This document shows positions 11,040-22,889 of a stretch of 64,000 nucleotides of DNA, one piece after another. Where the stretch lies: NCBI RefSeq assembly GCF_032884065.1, contig NC_088865.1:43719152-43783151 (forward strand), written 5' to 3'. The DNA comes from Artemia franciscana (taxonomy: Eukaryota; Arthropoda; Branchiopoda; Anostraca; Artemiidae). A model generated the notes under the pieces. The model was not told where the DNA came from, did no database searches, and was given only the letters and a program-made list of their open reading frames with translations. Each line of letters opens with the position of its first letter. The stretch's first letter is position 1. The position numbers and the translations under genes are program-made.

Positions 11040-11430
11040 TATGTAAGATTTATTTATTCATCTATATTTGCACCAGTTATCTTTATGTTTACTATGACTG
11101 TCAATTTAAATTTCTGTTCTTTTTGGGTTTCATTCATCTTTTAATAGTAATTTGGGGTTGTTTTGAGTGTGAACTATAATAGGAATTAATTTATGCTGGT
11201 CCTGATTTTAATATGGCTCTTTACTTTTCTTGGAGGTTTGGACAATGAATATTTTTAAACTTTTTCATATCTTAGACTTATGAATTAAAATATATACAAT
11301 CATAAGTATTAGTTATTTATTGAATTGTTGAGTTGAATTATCATAAGAACTTATTTCTGCTTGTCTTAAGTTTAATATGGCTCTTTACTTTTCTTTGACA
11401 AGCTTTTTTGGGGGGGAAGTTTTTTTTATC
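11040..11430 (+). repeat. Partial direct repeats of the 10.1-10.3 kb arm
   Basis: Words such as TTTAATATGGCTCTTTACTT occur at about 11208 and 11372 and match the arm ending near 10320. The two copies are truncated and diverged. Confidence 0.45.
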
Positions 11431-11924
11431 AATTTCTGTCTGCTTTTGATTGCCTATATTTTTACTGGTTAATAGTAAAAAAAAAATCACCAATGCAACA
11501 GCACAAATACAGAAACAAATACACATCACAAAACTGAACACAAAAAATATAAGCTATATTGGTTAAACAAGATTTTCAATTCCATTTAGTTTTTAGGAAG
11601 TACAAATGACACTTGAGCCCTTGGGGGTTTAAAGGGCAGGGGAGTTACCAAACTTATTTATAGCACAGTACAGATTGTAGGGATGCAATTTTCATGGCAA
11701 CAACTGTTATGCTTGGAAAGACTGTTGCATGGAGAATCAAATGGTATAACTCATATGTTATTAGTCCTGGGGCTTTATCTGGCCCCCTTAGGAAGAAGGG
11801 TTGTTGATGCTCATTGAATCAAGATTCAATAGGTATTTTTCTTTTGCTATTAGACCTATAGTGTTTATTTTAGAAAATAAATCTTACACCAGTATTACTA
11901 ATCAAAGCTAATCAAAGTTCACAG

Positions 11925-13245
11925 TCTTCTAGAGGGAGAAGGAGTGGAGGTAGGTACTTCAAAATACCTTCCCAAGATACACATGACATACTTTAATTGG
12001 CCAATGTTCCTCTTACCTGAACAATTGTTTAGGGTCATGAAACTATTGTTAATAGATGCATTTTGACTTTTTGAACATCTTTTCTCTCTTGCAAAACTAC
12101 TGCAAACTCACCATTATGGAATTATTCCAGCCCAAATATTCTTGTATTTACACATAGGCCTATAGAATTGTAATCATTTCTGTTTTCATTGATTGAATAT
12201 TTGAAATTGTGGATCTGTAATAGTTTAGAAACAAATTTGGGCTATATATTTGCACATTAGGGGGGTGAGGGTAAAGCAGAGCATATATTAAATACATAAA
12301 CTAACCATTGCTGTATTTAATATATGCTATTCTTTACCCCCCCCCCCCTAATATGCAAATATATAATAACTCCATAATGGTGAGTTTGTAGTAGTTTTGC
12401 AAGAGAGAAAAGATGTTCCAAAAGTCAAAATGCATCAATTAACAATAATTTCATGACCAAAAACAACTGTTCAGGTAATAGGAACATTTACCATTTAATC
12501 TGTAGAACCATCCTTGAAAGAATCATTTTCCTAACCTAACCCCTTTCCAAAATAGCAAAAAGTCTCTAAACTAGTATTTTAACCAAATTAGGGTAAAATT
12601 CTAGTTAATTGACTTCTTGCTATCTCAGAAAGTGTTTATGTAAGGAAAATGAAACTTTCAGGGATGAATCTACAGACTAAAGTATGTCCTGGGAAAGTAT
12701 TTTGAAGTAACTACCTCTACTCCTTCTCCCTCTAGAGGGCTCTGACCTTTCATGACCTTTAAAAATATGTGTCTTATAAAAGTGAAACACTGCAAAACAG
12801 ATCTTCTGCTTAATTGAAGTACAACAAAATTGTTTTCAGCTTCACAACTTTGCTCAATTCCATTTTATAAGGTTTTAAAGATATACAAATACATTTCCTA
12901 AATTTTGAAAAAAAAACGTTGTTATAGGTCAAAATTCTACTCAAATAACGGAAATTGCATTTTCAGACCTAAGGGCAGAGAAAAAGCAATTAGTAACTGA
13001 AAATTAAGGTAAAATGTTGTTTTGTCAAAATTTCAATAGATATAGACCTGTCATGTAGGCAAATTTCAGGGCCCAGTAGAGGGAGAAGGAGTGGAGGTAG
13101 TTGCTTCAAAATACCTTCCCGGGACATACTTTAGTCTGTAGATTCATCCCTGAAAATTTCATTTCCCTTACATAAACACTTTCTGAGATAGCAAAAAGTC
13201 TCTAAACTAGGATTTTACCCAAATTAATATTAGGTAGGGGCTATA
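11925..13245. repeat. Nested inverted-repeat complex
   Basis: An inner palindrome is centred near 12315. TTGCAAAACTACTGCAAACT (12093-12112) is mirrored by AGTTTGTAGTAGTTTTGCAA near 12383, and the CTGAACAATTGTT side near 12018 by its complement near 12465. An outer pair is formed by 12590-12752 and 13076-13240, both containing TCTCTAAACTAG, GGGATGAATCTACAGACTAA or its complement, and CTCTACTCCTTCTCCCTCTA or its complement. A third copy of the GAGGGAGAAGGAGTGGAGGT block lies at 11931. The arrangement is typical of foldback elements inserted into or rearranged with each other. Confidence 0.75.
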
Positions 13246-13510
13246 TTGTCAGAAAAACAACCATGATAGCCCAGGCAGACTGGGCTATTGAAAAGAGCAT
13301 AAATAAGGAACCTAATGGTACTACAATTATCAACATGTTTACTTCAGAAGAGCTGCAGCTCTACAGGGTAGCCTTAAAATCTGTTTAGAAGATTCAGATT
13401 ATGTCAATCTCTTGTAACTATTCTATTTTCTAATATGGTATGATTTATTACCGATTTTCGAAAACACGTTAAATGCTATTCAAATTTTCTTTACTTTCTA
13501 AAGGCAAATG

Positions 13511-13608
13511 AATATTGTTCTAAAGATGGCAGTTCTGGATTTTACTATAGCTGCGTCGGCATTGGCCGTTTTGGGAAAACTGGACGTAAAAGTTATCGTC
13601 GGTAGATC
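13511..13608 (+). CDS. Possible first coding exon of an unknown gene
   Basis: An ATG at 13510 (with a TAA in frame just upstream) and a second in-frame ATG at 13528 in a good AAAGATGG context open a 32-codon stretch. It includes MAVLDFTIAASALAVLGKL and ends at a potential donor GTAGAT near 13606. The peptide is hydrophobic and Ala-rich and could be the start of a membrane or mitochondrial protein. I recognise no family, and no second exon. In the duplicate at 62140 one G is missing just before the donor, which changes the phase. Composition is slightly richer in GC than the flanks. This could be chance. Confidence 0.2.
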
Positions 13609-14039
13609 TTCATGCCTTTTATTTTCTTCTTTTGTCTGCTTTTGTTGGGCCAAGTTAAAACAACAAGAAGGTTTACAGCCCTAAAATATTTATTTTAGCC
13701 CACGAATTTAAACTTGTTTGTGAGGTTTTATATTAGTTTTAATATTAAGCCCATTGAAATATATCCAATGAAAAATAAGCAGTTTTTTTTTAAAGCAAAT
13801 GAATTTAGATTGATCAATTTTATTTTAGAAGCCTTGTATTTTTTTAAAATTAATTTGGAAAATTTTTTTTCACAAAAAAAGTTTTCAAAGAAAAGTAAAG
13901 AGCTCCATTGAGCCAAAAACGAGCAGAATAAAGTCAAATAATTCTCCCAAGCGTTAAACTACCACACTCACTAGCAATAAATAGATGTTAGTTTGTTCTG
14001 TTGTGATTTAGTTCAACATCTGCCAAAATATTCCCTAAG

Positions 14040-15330
14040 ACCTTTACCTTAATACCCTTAGCTTGCAAAGTACCAATAGTTTTAGCAGCATTAGTAGCAG
14101 TATGTGCATAGCGCTTTTAGCTTCTTTAACATCCCCTTCAATACATGCTGAAAGTTTCAGCTTAATACCATCAACCGTTCCAGAAGCATTTCTAATGCGT
14201 CCGCTTGACAACCTGAGTGAGCATAGTGTGTTTCGAACTAGTTCTATACATTTTCTATATAGCCCAAAATGTTCACCTTAATATCCTCAGTTTAATAGCA
14301 GTATTAGTAGTAGCAGTAGAATTAATTGTAGTAACCTAAGCTTTAGTGGCAGTAGTAGTAATAGAAGTAGTAATAATAGTAACAGTAATAGTAGTATGAA
14401 TAGAAGCAGTAGCAAAAGCATGCAAATATTTTCTTGTGATTAGTTCAACATCCCTCACAACAAGCTCTGTCAGTTTCAGCTTCACACACCAAACTGTTCC
14501 TACGATATTGCTGTTACACCCTTTTGACAACCCACATACAGACGGCATGCTGTAAGTCAGTTCTCCTTCCCTCCCCCCCCTCAAATTTTTTTGAAAGTTT
14601 CACCTTCACACCCTTAGGCATAGTTGTAATAGTAGTAACAGTAATAATATTGATATTACTAGTAATAGGATTGAATAAAGGTAGTACTACTAGTTGCAGA
14701 AGCATTAACATATTATCTTTTCGTCAGTAGAACCTCCCTCCCATCAATTCCTAGAAGTTTCAAATTCATACAATTAGCCATTGCTAAGACATTGCTGACA
14801 TGTCCTTATGATAACCTGTATGTTCATATACTTCTTGAAATTTTGATGTCAATGCTCTTAGCCCTAAAAGTAGACAAGTAGTTGCAACAGAAGTAGTAGT
14901 AGAATTAGTAGTAGCAGTAGTATATTAGTAAATGTAGCAGTAAGTGTGAACATATTCCCTTTCAATGAAAAGATCTTTCGCTTTAAACATTCTCTTAAAG
15001 TTCCAACTTAATACCCAAATCAATTCTTGAGAAAGGCTTTTTTGACAATGTGGATGCACGTGGCGTCTTATGATTTAGTTAAAGTTTCCCCTCAATATTG
15101 TAAACGGAGTATGGTTTTAGTAGTGGTGCTGGTTGTAGTAGTATTGGTAGCGAGCAAATATTGCCTTTTTGATCATCTCCCTTATCATTTCATGAATTTT
15201 CCAAATTAATATACTCAGTTATTCATGAGTTAAACCCTTTTGGCAATCTGTATACACATAACATGCTCAACAATTCCCTCAATATTCTCTGAAAGGGTCG
15301 CCTGAATGGCCCTCGTCTTCTTGAAATTTC
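14040..15330 (+). repeat. Degenerate tandem array with AGT/AGC cores
   Basis: Five diverged units of about 190-320 bp can be aligned on a motif like CTTTTGACAACCCACATAC (14198, 14521, 14807, 15045, 15235). Each unit has an AGTAGTAGCAG-rich core (14085, 14345, 14625, 14895, 15115) and a block resembling AAGTTTCAGCTTCACACC. The AGT runs produce long reading frames on both strands that are low-complexity and not genes. Confidence 0.6.
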
Positions 15331-15399
15331 AATTCAAACATGTATTCCTTTCTCATTAACATATACTATGTGTAAACAATGAACGAATTGCCTAATTGC

Positions 15400-16770
15400 C
15401 TAGCTTACAGCCCCTGGCCTGAGGACTCTTGGGAGGTATATGTTTGAGGTTGACATCCCTAAAGACATAATTACTGGATCTTTCAACAATGCTGACAAAA
15501 TAGCTCTTTTAAAATTTCGATCGGATGTGTAAAAAAGGGGAATGATAGGCTTGGGGGGGCTGATTGCCCTCCTTTCACTTTTGACTCTTAAATAGGCACT
15601 AAAACTTCCAACATCCAATCAAATGAGCTCCTTCCAACCCAAAGTTTATACCACCATCCGTTCCATAAAAAGCTTATATACCCCGGGGCATAACTTACAA
15701 CCCTTGCCCATGGCCCGGGGGATTGTTTCCGCCCTAAAAATATTGTTATATAATTTTTGGACTCTTGGTAACAAAATGGCTATCTAACAATAATTAAATG
15801 CGTTTCGGGAAAAGAGGATGTCAGGGAGGGGGGAGGATATTTCGGAGGGGAAGAGAAGATGTATCAGGATACGACATGGGAAGAGAAGACATATCATACG
15901 ATATGTGTGTGTGGGGGGGGGTCGTCCCCTGATCACTTTCACTATTAAAAAGGGCACTATAACATCTGATTTCAATACCAATGAGCTCCATCCGGTGTTT
16001 ATACGACCACTCTTTCCACAAAAGCCTTATATGCCCTCGGGGTATAACTTAAAATCCTTCTGCTAAGGGTTATGGAGGGGAGAAGGCTGTCATCCTCGAA
16101 GACATTGTTTCCAGACCTCTAAACTGCGCTAAACAAAATGGCTATCTCAAAATTTTGATTAAATGCGTTATGGAAATTCATGGGTGTGGGGGGGAGCTTG
16201 TTGCCCTCCAATCACTTTTGACTATTAAAAAGGGCACTAGCTGTTTCAATATTCAGCCAAATGAGCCTTTTCCGAAGTTTTTCCCACAACAAGTGGCCAT
16301 CTCAAAATTTCTATCAAAGAAATTTTGGGAAAATACGAGGTATTGGGGGGTATCAGCACTCCAATTACTTTGAACCTTAACAAGAGCAGTAAAACTTCTG
16401 ATTACCAATCCAATGAGCCACCTCCAGAGTTTATGATTGCCTGTTTCTACATTTTCTATAAAACTTTATATACCCCAAGGGCATAACTTACAATCCTTGC
16501 CCTGAGAGCTGTGGGGGGGGGGGCTATCATGCTCAATGACATAGTTTCTGGATCTCAAAATGCCTATCTCAAAAATTTGATTGGATGTGTTTGTGGAAAT
16601 GATGAGCGTGGGAAGGGGGTTAGTTGCCCTCCAATCACTTTCAACTATTCAAAAGGGCACTAGCCCATTCAATTTCCAATCAAATGAGCCTTTTCTGAAG
16701 TTTTTAAGACAACTCCTTCAATACGAAGTCCCCTGGTCTAAGAAAAACCAGGCCGAAAATATACAATAAA
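15400..16770 (+). repeat. Tandem repeat array, units of about 290-440 bp
   Basis: About four units begin with CATAACTTACAACCCTTGCC or similar (15402, 15686, 16041, 16481). Each unit continues with a G-rich run, GACATAGTTTCTGGATCT, AATGGCTATCTCAAAATTTT, TTGCCCTCCAATCACTTT and AAAAAGGGCACTA. Several of these words also occur in the body of the foldback family (for example 26120-26250), so the array probably derives from it. Open frames here repeat with the unit and are not genes. Confidence 0.7.
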
Positions 16771-16999
16771 TAAATAATAAATTGTGCCCACATCGCTATT
16801 TACTGAAATAGCGCTATTGCGCTGCCTATGATAATTTCACTTCGGCACACCAATACCTTAGAATTAGGGCGTTTAATGAGGCAGGTGACACCACTCTTAT
16901 TTTTATTGACAATATGACATCTGTTTGTTTTAAATTTACGCCTACTATTCATTCTGTCAAAACGTGACAACAATATATCTGACTTGACTTAGCATTTTA
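16771..16999. other. AT-rich spacer with small palindrome
   Basis: GCTATTTACTGAAATAGC at about 16794-16811 is a short palindrome next to GCGCTATTGCGC. Related wording (CGCTGTATAAGTAAAGAACG, CGCTACCTAAGTAAAGAGCG) occurs near 47350 and 43817, so this is probably a fragment of another dispersed repeat. Confidence 0.35.
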
Positions 17000-18960
17000 G
17001 CTGTATTGGGGCTTCTTGTTTTCTGAAAATTTGATGACTATGGTGGCAATATTTTAGCCGATCCGGCATTTGTCGGATTAGTTGACGGATGCTTTAGATC
17101 TGGAAGTCATCAATGCATCTCTTGCAACATCGGCCTTGGGGGGTGCACATTCTCTACTCGTTCTTTGAAGGTAGTTTTTGGTAGCCCATTGGCTGACAAT
17201 TGTTGAGTGTGATCAAGCCTAGGAATTGTTGAACTTTCATCCGGTCCACGATTGTATGGTAGCAGTAAAAGATTTTACTCTGGTTTTCTTTTGATACTTG
17301 GTCTGCTTAGGGATCCTTCTTATGCGATGGAAGCATTTGATTTCAACTGCAGGGATTCTTTGTTCATCAACCGTTTGTCCAGGTTACCCTTGATTATAAA
17401 GCAATCAGGATATTTAGAGAGCTAAATACTCGTACCTTAGAGATACTGGCAATGCCGTGCTTTTCCAAATTGGTTTTAGACCTTTCAAGCTAAAACTGGT
17501 CAAGCCAAGTCTTTGCCTGATCTATTTTGAGTGAACATCGTTAAGAATTTGGTCTACCTACACTACGCAGTTCGACAAAGGACTCGACGTTTTCAAATGG
17601 TTCTCTAATGATTATTTACTGAACAGCTTCTGATGAAGGGGCTCGAGATACCCCCACGACCTTGGTTCTAATTGTGCTTATGATCCAAAAGGCTTCAATT
17701 GCTGACACTAGCTCATCAGTGTCTGCACAACAAACAAATACAAATTTAGAAACAATAGGGAAAATGTCCAAGGGCCGTCTTCAGCACAATACGAGAATGA
17801 GAGAGAAAATATGCATATATAAATAAACTTACATTAAAATGTGAGAATTAAAACTAATAATGTTTTTTTTTAAACTTTATAAAGAAAAACTTTAAAAAAA
17901 AACAGCCATAGCATCCTCACTTCAACGAAATTCAACCAGGACTGACAAAAAGAATCAAAATTTTCAAGTGTCTACTTGAAGAAGATGTTCTAGGTTGTTA
18001 AATTTCACAATATTGTCTGCATATACCAGTTTGTCAATTAGTTTCACGCCAACCACTTTGTTTTATAGTTTTGATAAGCAATAGTGTAGCGTTAAGGAGA
18101 AAGTGAAACAGGTTTAGAGATAAGATACAAACCTTTAAAACGCCTGCTGATGTGAAATCATTTCTATCTGTCAGTTTAAGGGGCCTCTTGACTTGAATAC
18201 TGAACTTCGAATGCATGTCCCGAATCAGAAATATCACATTTTATTGGACTTTCATCTGTCAATTTCCGTATTCTCTAGTGTAACAGGATATGACAGAATC
18301 CCTCTCTCCAAATCATAATAAAAGCATGTTTGAAATCAATAAAGAGTAATAACAGCTTTTTTTGTACATTCGATGTATTTCTTCATCATTTGCCGGGTTG
18401 AAAAAATATGATGTATGACGGAGCAGTGTTTTCGAAAACCGATCTGATGTTCCTCTATGATATGATGTGTGACAGACTTTAGTCGGTCTATGAGGATTTT
18501 TGTGAGAGTTTTTCCGGATAAATTGCCAGGCTTTTTGGTCTGTAGTAGTTACAGTTTTCCCCTTCTTTTTAAAAGAGGTACGAAATTGCCTTTCGCTCAA
18601 GACCTGAGAAGCCCTTCCTTTCCCAAACATTAATCTTGGCCTGGGGTAGATATCTATCAATTTTATGGACCTGATTTAAGCAGTTTTAAGTGGATACAAT
18701 CCGGGCTAGGGTTTTGCTCATCTTAAGGGACTTTATGGCTGAGAATACTTCATATCCTAGTGAATAGGTCTTGGGTCTTGTTATTTATCTTGGTAGTGGA
18801 AAAGACTATAGAATGCTTAGGTGGAGCCCAGCTTTCACAGAAACGTTCTTTCCACCATTCTTTCCTTTCTCTTGAGTTTTTGATGGGAAGTCGTATTTAC
18901 CCAACAGTATGGGATTGGCTGAGGGGTTCGTTTTCAATAGTTTACGGATTTTTTTTTTTT
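17000..18960 (-). pseudogene. Non-LTR retrotransposon reverse transcriptase relic
   Basis: Reading the minus strand downward in several frames, the order of RT blocks can be followed. There is a linker with AIKSLKMSK near 18720, a YYRPKSL-like block near 18540, HQIGFRK near 18440, FIDFKHAF near 18345, and LVYADNIVKF near 18015, which corresponds to the catalytic YADD box with the second Asp changed to Asn. A C-terminal region with KCFHRIRRI follows near 17330. Many stops and shifts separate them, so the copy is dead. The order and spacing match endonuclease-type LINE polyproteins; the endonuclease part is absent or beyond recognition. Confidence 0.7.
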
Positions 18961-20020
18961 TACAATGAAGTGACTGTCTCCATTATGGGACTACCTTTAT
19001 AAATTTTTCACATTCACGATACATGTAGTTGACGGATTGCCTCAGAACCATTATAGACGTGAACTGAACTGAAATGTATATACAATTGGTATTGAAATTT
19101 ATAAATCCCATCCTTATCTCCGTAAGTCGATTTTTTTTATTATTCTTTGTTGTTGTTTTTTTACATTTCTTTCTTTCTTTTCCTCTGTGTTCCGTGAGAG
19201 ATATCTAATTGTAGTTTCTTTTTTTATTGTCTATATTATTAAGTGAGACATAACGAGTTGCCTTTTGTCTCCTTTTGTAGCGTTTTTATCTAGCGTTATG
19301 TATAGCGAATTTAGTGCATAAAGTCAAATTATTCACAACGCACTTAAAGGGTATAGGACCTTGTGTGATCTTTCTTGAAATTTGGGCTGTAACCAACACC
19401 TGATACGATCTAGCTCGGAATACCAAGCATGGTAAAAACTATGGTGAAAATTAGAAATAATTGTGCAAATTTAGAATACATTCTATTCCTTGTTTTAGGA
19501 TGCTTTTATTAGAATTTCAGTCTGATAAACCTCAAAAATCCGAATTCGAACTATGATAGAAATTTGAAGTCATCTACAATTTTCAATAGCGTGAGGTAGT
19601 GGAGGGGACTTAGCGTGTTAATAGTTAAAGGCTTTCTGACTTGTTGTATGTTTGCTTTTAAAGTTGTAAAAACCATTAGTAAAAATTGCTCACCTTAATG
19701 TTTATAAATAACTTTTAGTCTTGGCTACAAGATACAAACTGTTTCAACTTTCACTACTCTGTTTTTCTTTAGATTTCTTTTTTTGTTTCTTTTTTCTTCT
19801 ATTTTTTTTCTTTTTGTATTTTTAAAATAATAACCAATATGTAAAATATCAGGGTAGTAGTCTAAAAAATGGGCTTACAATACGATTTCCAAAATGAAAT
19901 TCTTATTACTTGTGCTACCTTGATTTTGTGTAAACTGTACTGAAATAACCCTGAGTTTTTACTCTAACATTTGGTATGGAAAGCCTATTCCCGATTTCGT
20001 GAAGGATGACTTCAATCAAG
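18961..20020. other. T-rich intergenic DNA
   Basis: Runs of T and CTTT words, no recognisable coding exon, RNA or repeat boundary. Confidence 0.5.
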
Positions 20021-20021
20021 A

Positions 20022-20175
20022 TTTTTTTTTTTTTAACAACGAATAAATTAAGGTGCAGAAACCTGCACAATTCAATCTACCGACAAAATTGAGCACACCG
20101 TCTGGCCCAAACCCCTGATCTTAAGATTCTGAGTCTGATAAGATTCTGAGCCTAAGCTAGTCGAGCTTAGTTAAG
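20022..20175 (-). mobile_element. tRNA-derived SINE, copy 1, with poly(A) tail
   Basis: The minus strand carries CAGACTCAGAATCTTAAGAT, then GGGTTTGGGCC (20114-20104) in the position of a B box, and ends in a poly(A) tract (T run at 20022-20034 on the plus strand). It matches the copy at 20895-21035. The A-box side is scrambled by a partial duplication of the TCAGAATCTTA segment. Confidence 0.5.
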
Positions 20176-20384
20176 ACGTTTTTAAATAAATTTTAAACTA
20201 TTCCTTTGGAAATGCTCGCTTGTGAAGAGAGAAAATACCACATCTCCTTTAATCGGATGATTTCTACCTCGGTGCTTAGAATCGTCCATTATCTGTTTTT
20301 CTCCACAAATTCAATCTTTACCTAAAAAGTCAAACTCTTACTTTCTCTAAAAAATAAATAAAATAAAAAAAAAAACAAGAAAAA

Positions 20385-20480
20385 TCTCAAGCATACAACC
20401 CCGAGATAGATAGTCTGTTGCTCTACATGTTGGGCTGCTAAGCCTGCACCCTGGGCTTACTAGTCAGCTTTATGCCTATA
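20385..20480 (-). repeat. Possible third tRNA-like SINE fragment
   Basis: The minus strand has TTAGCAGCCCAACATGTAGAG, recalling the D-arm of a tRNA, and CTATCTATCTCGGGGTTGTA in the region expected for anticodon and T arms. The B box is poor. It lies between two better SINE copies. Confidence 0.25.
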
Positions 20481-20894
20481 GCGTGTGCATTGACGTTTGG
20501 AAATAAGTGGGTTTTCCAGACGTGTTTTCTGAGAGAGCAACACACATTCACCAATTACGTCAAGGAATAGCCGTGAACTCTGTCGGATAACAGGGATAAT
20601 AAAGAAATAAACGTATCGTAGATTCTTATGAGAGGATTAGAATAAAATTATTCCTTCTGTACAAAATTTTAATTTGCCTTGTTCCCTCTCCAAACAAAAG
20701 TGTTTCCGAAAGTTTCAGTTCAATCCCCAGGCTGTAAGACAAAACACGCTAGTATAAAAAAATCTTTAACTTTGGAAATTTTCATTTACAAAGAGAAAAG
20801 ACCCACTCCCCACCCCTCTGTTTGAATTCGTTATCCAGCTTCGTGCGTAAAATGCTCTGATATTGATCTTCCTTCGCAGGTACGTTTTTTTCTT

Positions 20895-21035
20895 AAAAAA
20901 GAATTTTCTTGATAATTTACTTTCTACCAACTTTCTACCAAACTCAGCACAACGTTAGGCTCAAATTCCTTATCTTAAGATTCTGAGTCTGACGCTGCAC
21001 CAGCTGAGCAAATCGAGCTTGTTGGTTGCTTTTAC
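20895..21035 (-). mobile_element. tRNA-derived SINE, copy 2 (Met/Ile-like head)
   Basis: On the minus strand an A box TTGCTCAGCTGG (21011-21000) is followed by GCAGCGTCAGACTCAGAATC and a B box GAATTTGAGCC (20968-20958), at the spacing of a class I tRNA. The head resembles elongator tRNA-Met/Ile. Acceptor pairing is lost, so it is a SINE head rather than a tRNA gene. The tail region is T-rich on the plus strand. Confidence 0.6.
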
Positions 21036-21039
21036 AACT

Positions 21040-22490
21040 TTGATGTAGCAATATATAGAAATAAACAAGTCTCCTATAAATAGGTTTTTTTCTGGAGTTC
21101 AAGACACATTAATTATATAGTGAGGCAACATTTTACCAAAATGTTTATAGATGGCGTAACATGTCTGACCACCAAAAATAGACCCATCGACATCGTTTAA
21201 CACAGTTACTTGTTATCTATTATATCTTAAGTCAAATTTTTATTTTTGACATTTAAGTTCTCATTTGACTTGATTTAGTTTTTTAGAGACAAGAAAACTA
21301 TAGAAGTAAACTTGCATTTTGGAATTAGTTGAAGAGAAAAGAACTGGAGTATTACGACGAATAGAAGACAATTTTAAGAATCGAGATACTTGCGAGTGCA
21401 TTGTCTGACTACAGCCAATACTACAGTTTTCCACGCACATAGACAGTTTTGCTTATTGATTAATTTCGAAATTTAGCAAAAAAGACATTGAAAGAATGTC
21501 AACTACTCTTTGAAGAGCCTACAATAATATCCGTATGAGCCTCGCTAAATTTTTTATCGATAAACCCAAAATGAAAAAACATTTTCCTAGTTTCAAATTT
21601 TTAAGCGTCCAGACCTAATCTAGCTTAATTTGTTCTTTCTGAGCATGAAAGTTGAAAGGGAAACGCTTGTTTTGGGCTTAAATACAGTATATCTTCCTAC
21701 ACTATATACGTATTTTGCAACTCATTTTGCGATAAGTCATAATTACAGGGCTTTAAGGAGGGGCCAAAGGTTTAAGGAGTTAAAAATGGGTCTTTTTACG
21801 GAAAAAAGGACCTTCCCAACACCGAAGAAAGGACCAATAATGGCCTGATCCAGCTATCATTTATCGCGCAAATGGAATCAACGTTATGATCAGTATTCAA
21901 ACCAATATCTCATAAATCTGAAACCAGGACGGTCGGCAATGTAGTGTCATCGTCTTCTGGAAAGACATGGGTAATATCAAGATGATCCGACCCCTTGACT
22001 TTCCATATGGATCTTCTCGGGTTTATCTTTTTCTTCATGTTCAACTATGAAGGTACAAATATAAAAAAAAAAAATACACAAGTAGCTACTTCGATTAATT
22101 ACCAGAAAATCATCTTAAGAAAGCAACTTTTCAAAATCATTTATTTCTTGTTTTCTGCTGTTTTGTCAGGTTTAGCTTCCTTTGGACCTTCATAAGTGCA
22201 GTTATCTGCAACTGCCTTTATTTCTGCATAAAGTATCGAAGTATTCTTCACAGCTGCTGATTCCTTTTTCTGTTAGGTGTGCAACAGAAGTGAGCCATCC
22301 AGCATTGTTTGGGCGACCTGAATTTTAATCAGTTTTCTCAGTGTCCATTTTAGGCCGATTTCTCACTTCTTGAAATATGCTGTCAGCAGCTTGCTCCTTG
22401 TACCCAGTGGCTTTTTTTCCTGTAGTAAATTTTCAAAAATCTTTATTCTTTACTTGCTGGAAAAAAGTTCTGCTAGCATTTACTTTTTCT
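21040..22490. other. Intergenic DNA without recognised features
   Basis: AT-rich sequence with several short open frames of no recognisable family. I see no splice-consistent exon, repeat boundary or RNA gene. Confidence 0.45.
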
Positions 22491-22502
22491 TCAAGCTTCC
22501 AT

Positions 22503-22878
22503 CAGAGGCGCCATTTGGACCAAATCTTGGGGTGGGCATGAACTCCATCTTGGGCCCCCCGACTCACTTCGTGTCACGTAATCGTCTAGAAAATGGGCAT
22601 TTAACAGAAATCGAGAATTTTATTATGTATCTTACATACTTTCAAAGTTTACAATAATTAATAGCAAATAGCGTAATTACCCCAAGGGTCGTCAAGTAAT
22701 TACGCTCTTTGGTTAATAGGCGTGCAGTAATTTCAAATCAATTGGACAGAATGGATTACGTTGGACATAATGGATTATTATGGCCGGCAAAGGGCCCTTT
22801 GTGGTGGAAGCTTGGGCCCCCCTGGAAAATCTGGGGTGGGCAATTGCCCACCCCTGACACCCCCAAATGGCGCCTCTG
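22503..22878. mobile_element. hAT-type MITE with perfect TIRs and 8-bp TSD
   Basis: The element begins CAGAGGCGCCATTTGG and ends with the exact reverse complement CCAAATGGCGCCTCTG. It is flanked on both sides by GCTTCCAT (22495-22502 and 22879-22886). An 8-bp target duplication and a CAGAGGCG-type terminus are hallmarks of the hAT superfamily. Length is 376 bp, with no coding capacity. Subterminal GGGTGGGC motifs occur near both ends. The intact ends and duplication suggest a fairly recent insertion moved by a transposase encoded elsewhere. Confidence 0.92.
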
Positions 22879-22889
22879 GCTTCCATTGT

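Larger units (their letters stand above)
11588..15471. repeat. Duplicated segment, copy 1
   Basis: This 3,884-base stretch reappears at 60135-64000. Reading both by eye I find about a dozen differences: a 6-base change near 12164, a C-run of 12 against 11, one G at 13605, single-base changes near 12020, 13832, 13997, 14036 and 15260, a 9-base deletion near 14295 and one T near 14590. The net length difference of 18 is fully explained by these. The match continues to the end of the window, so the true extent is unknown. Confidence 0.97.
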
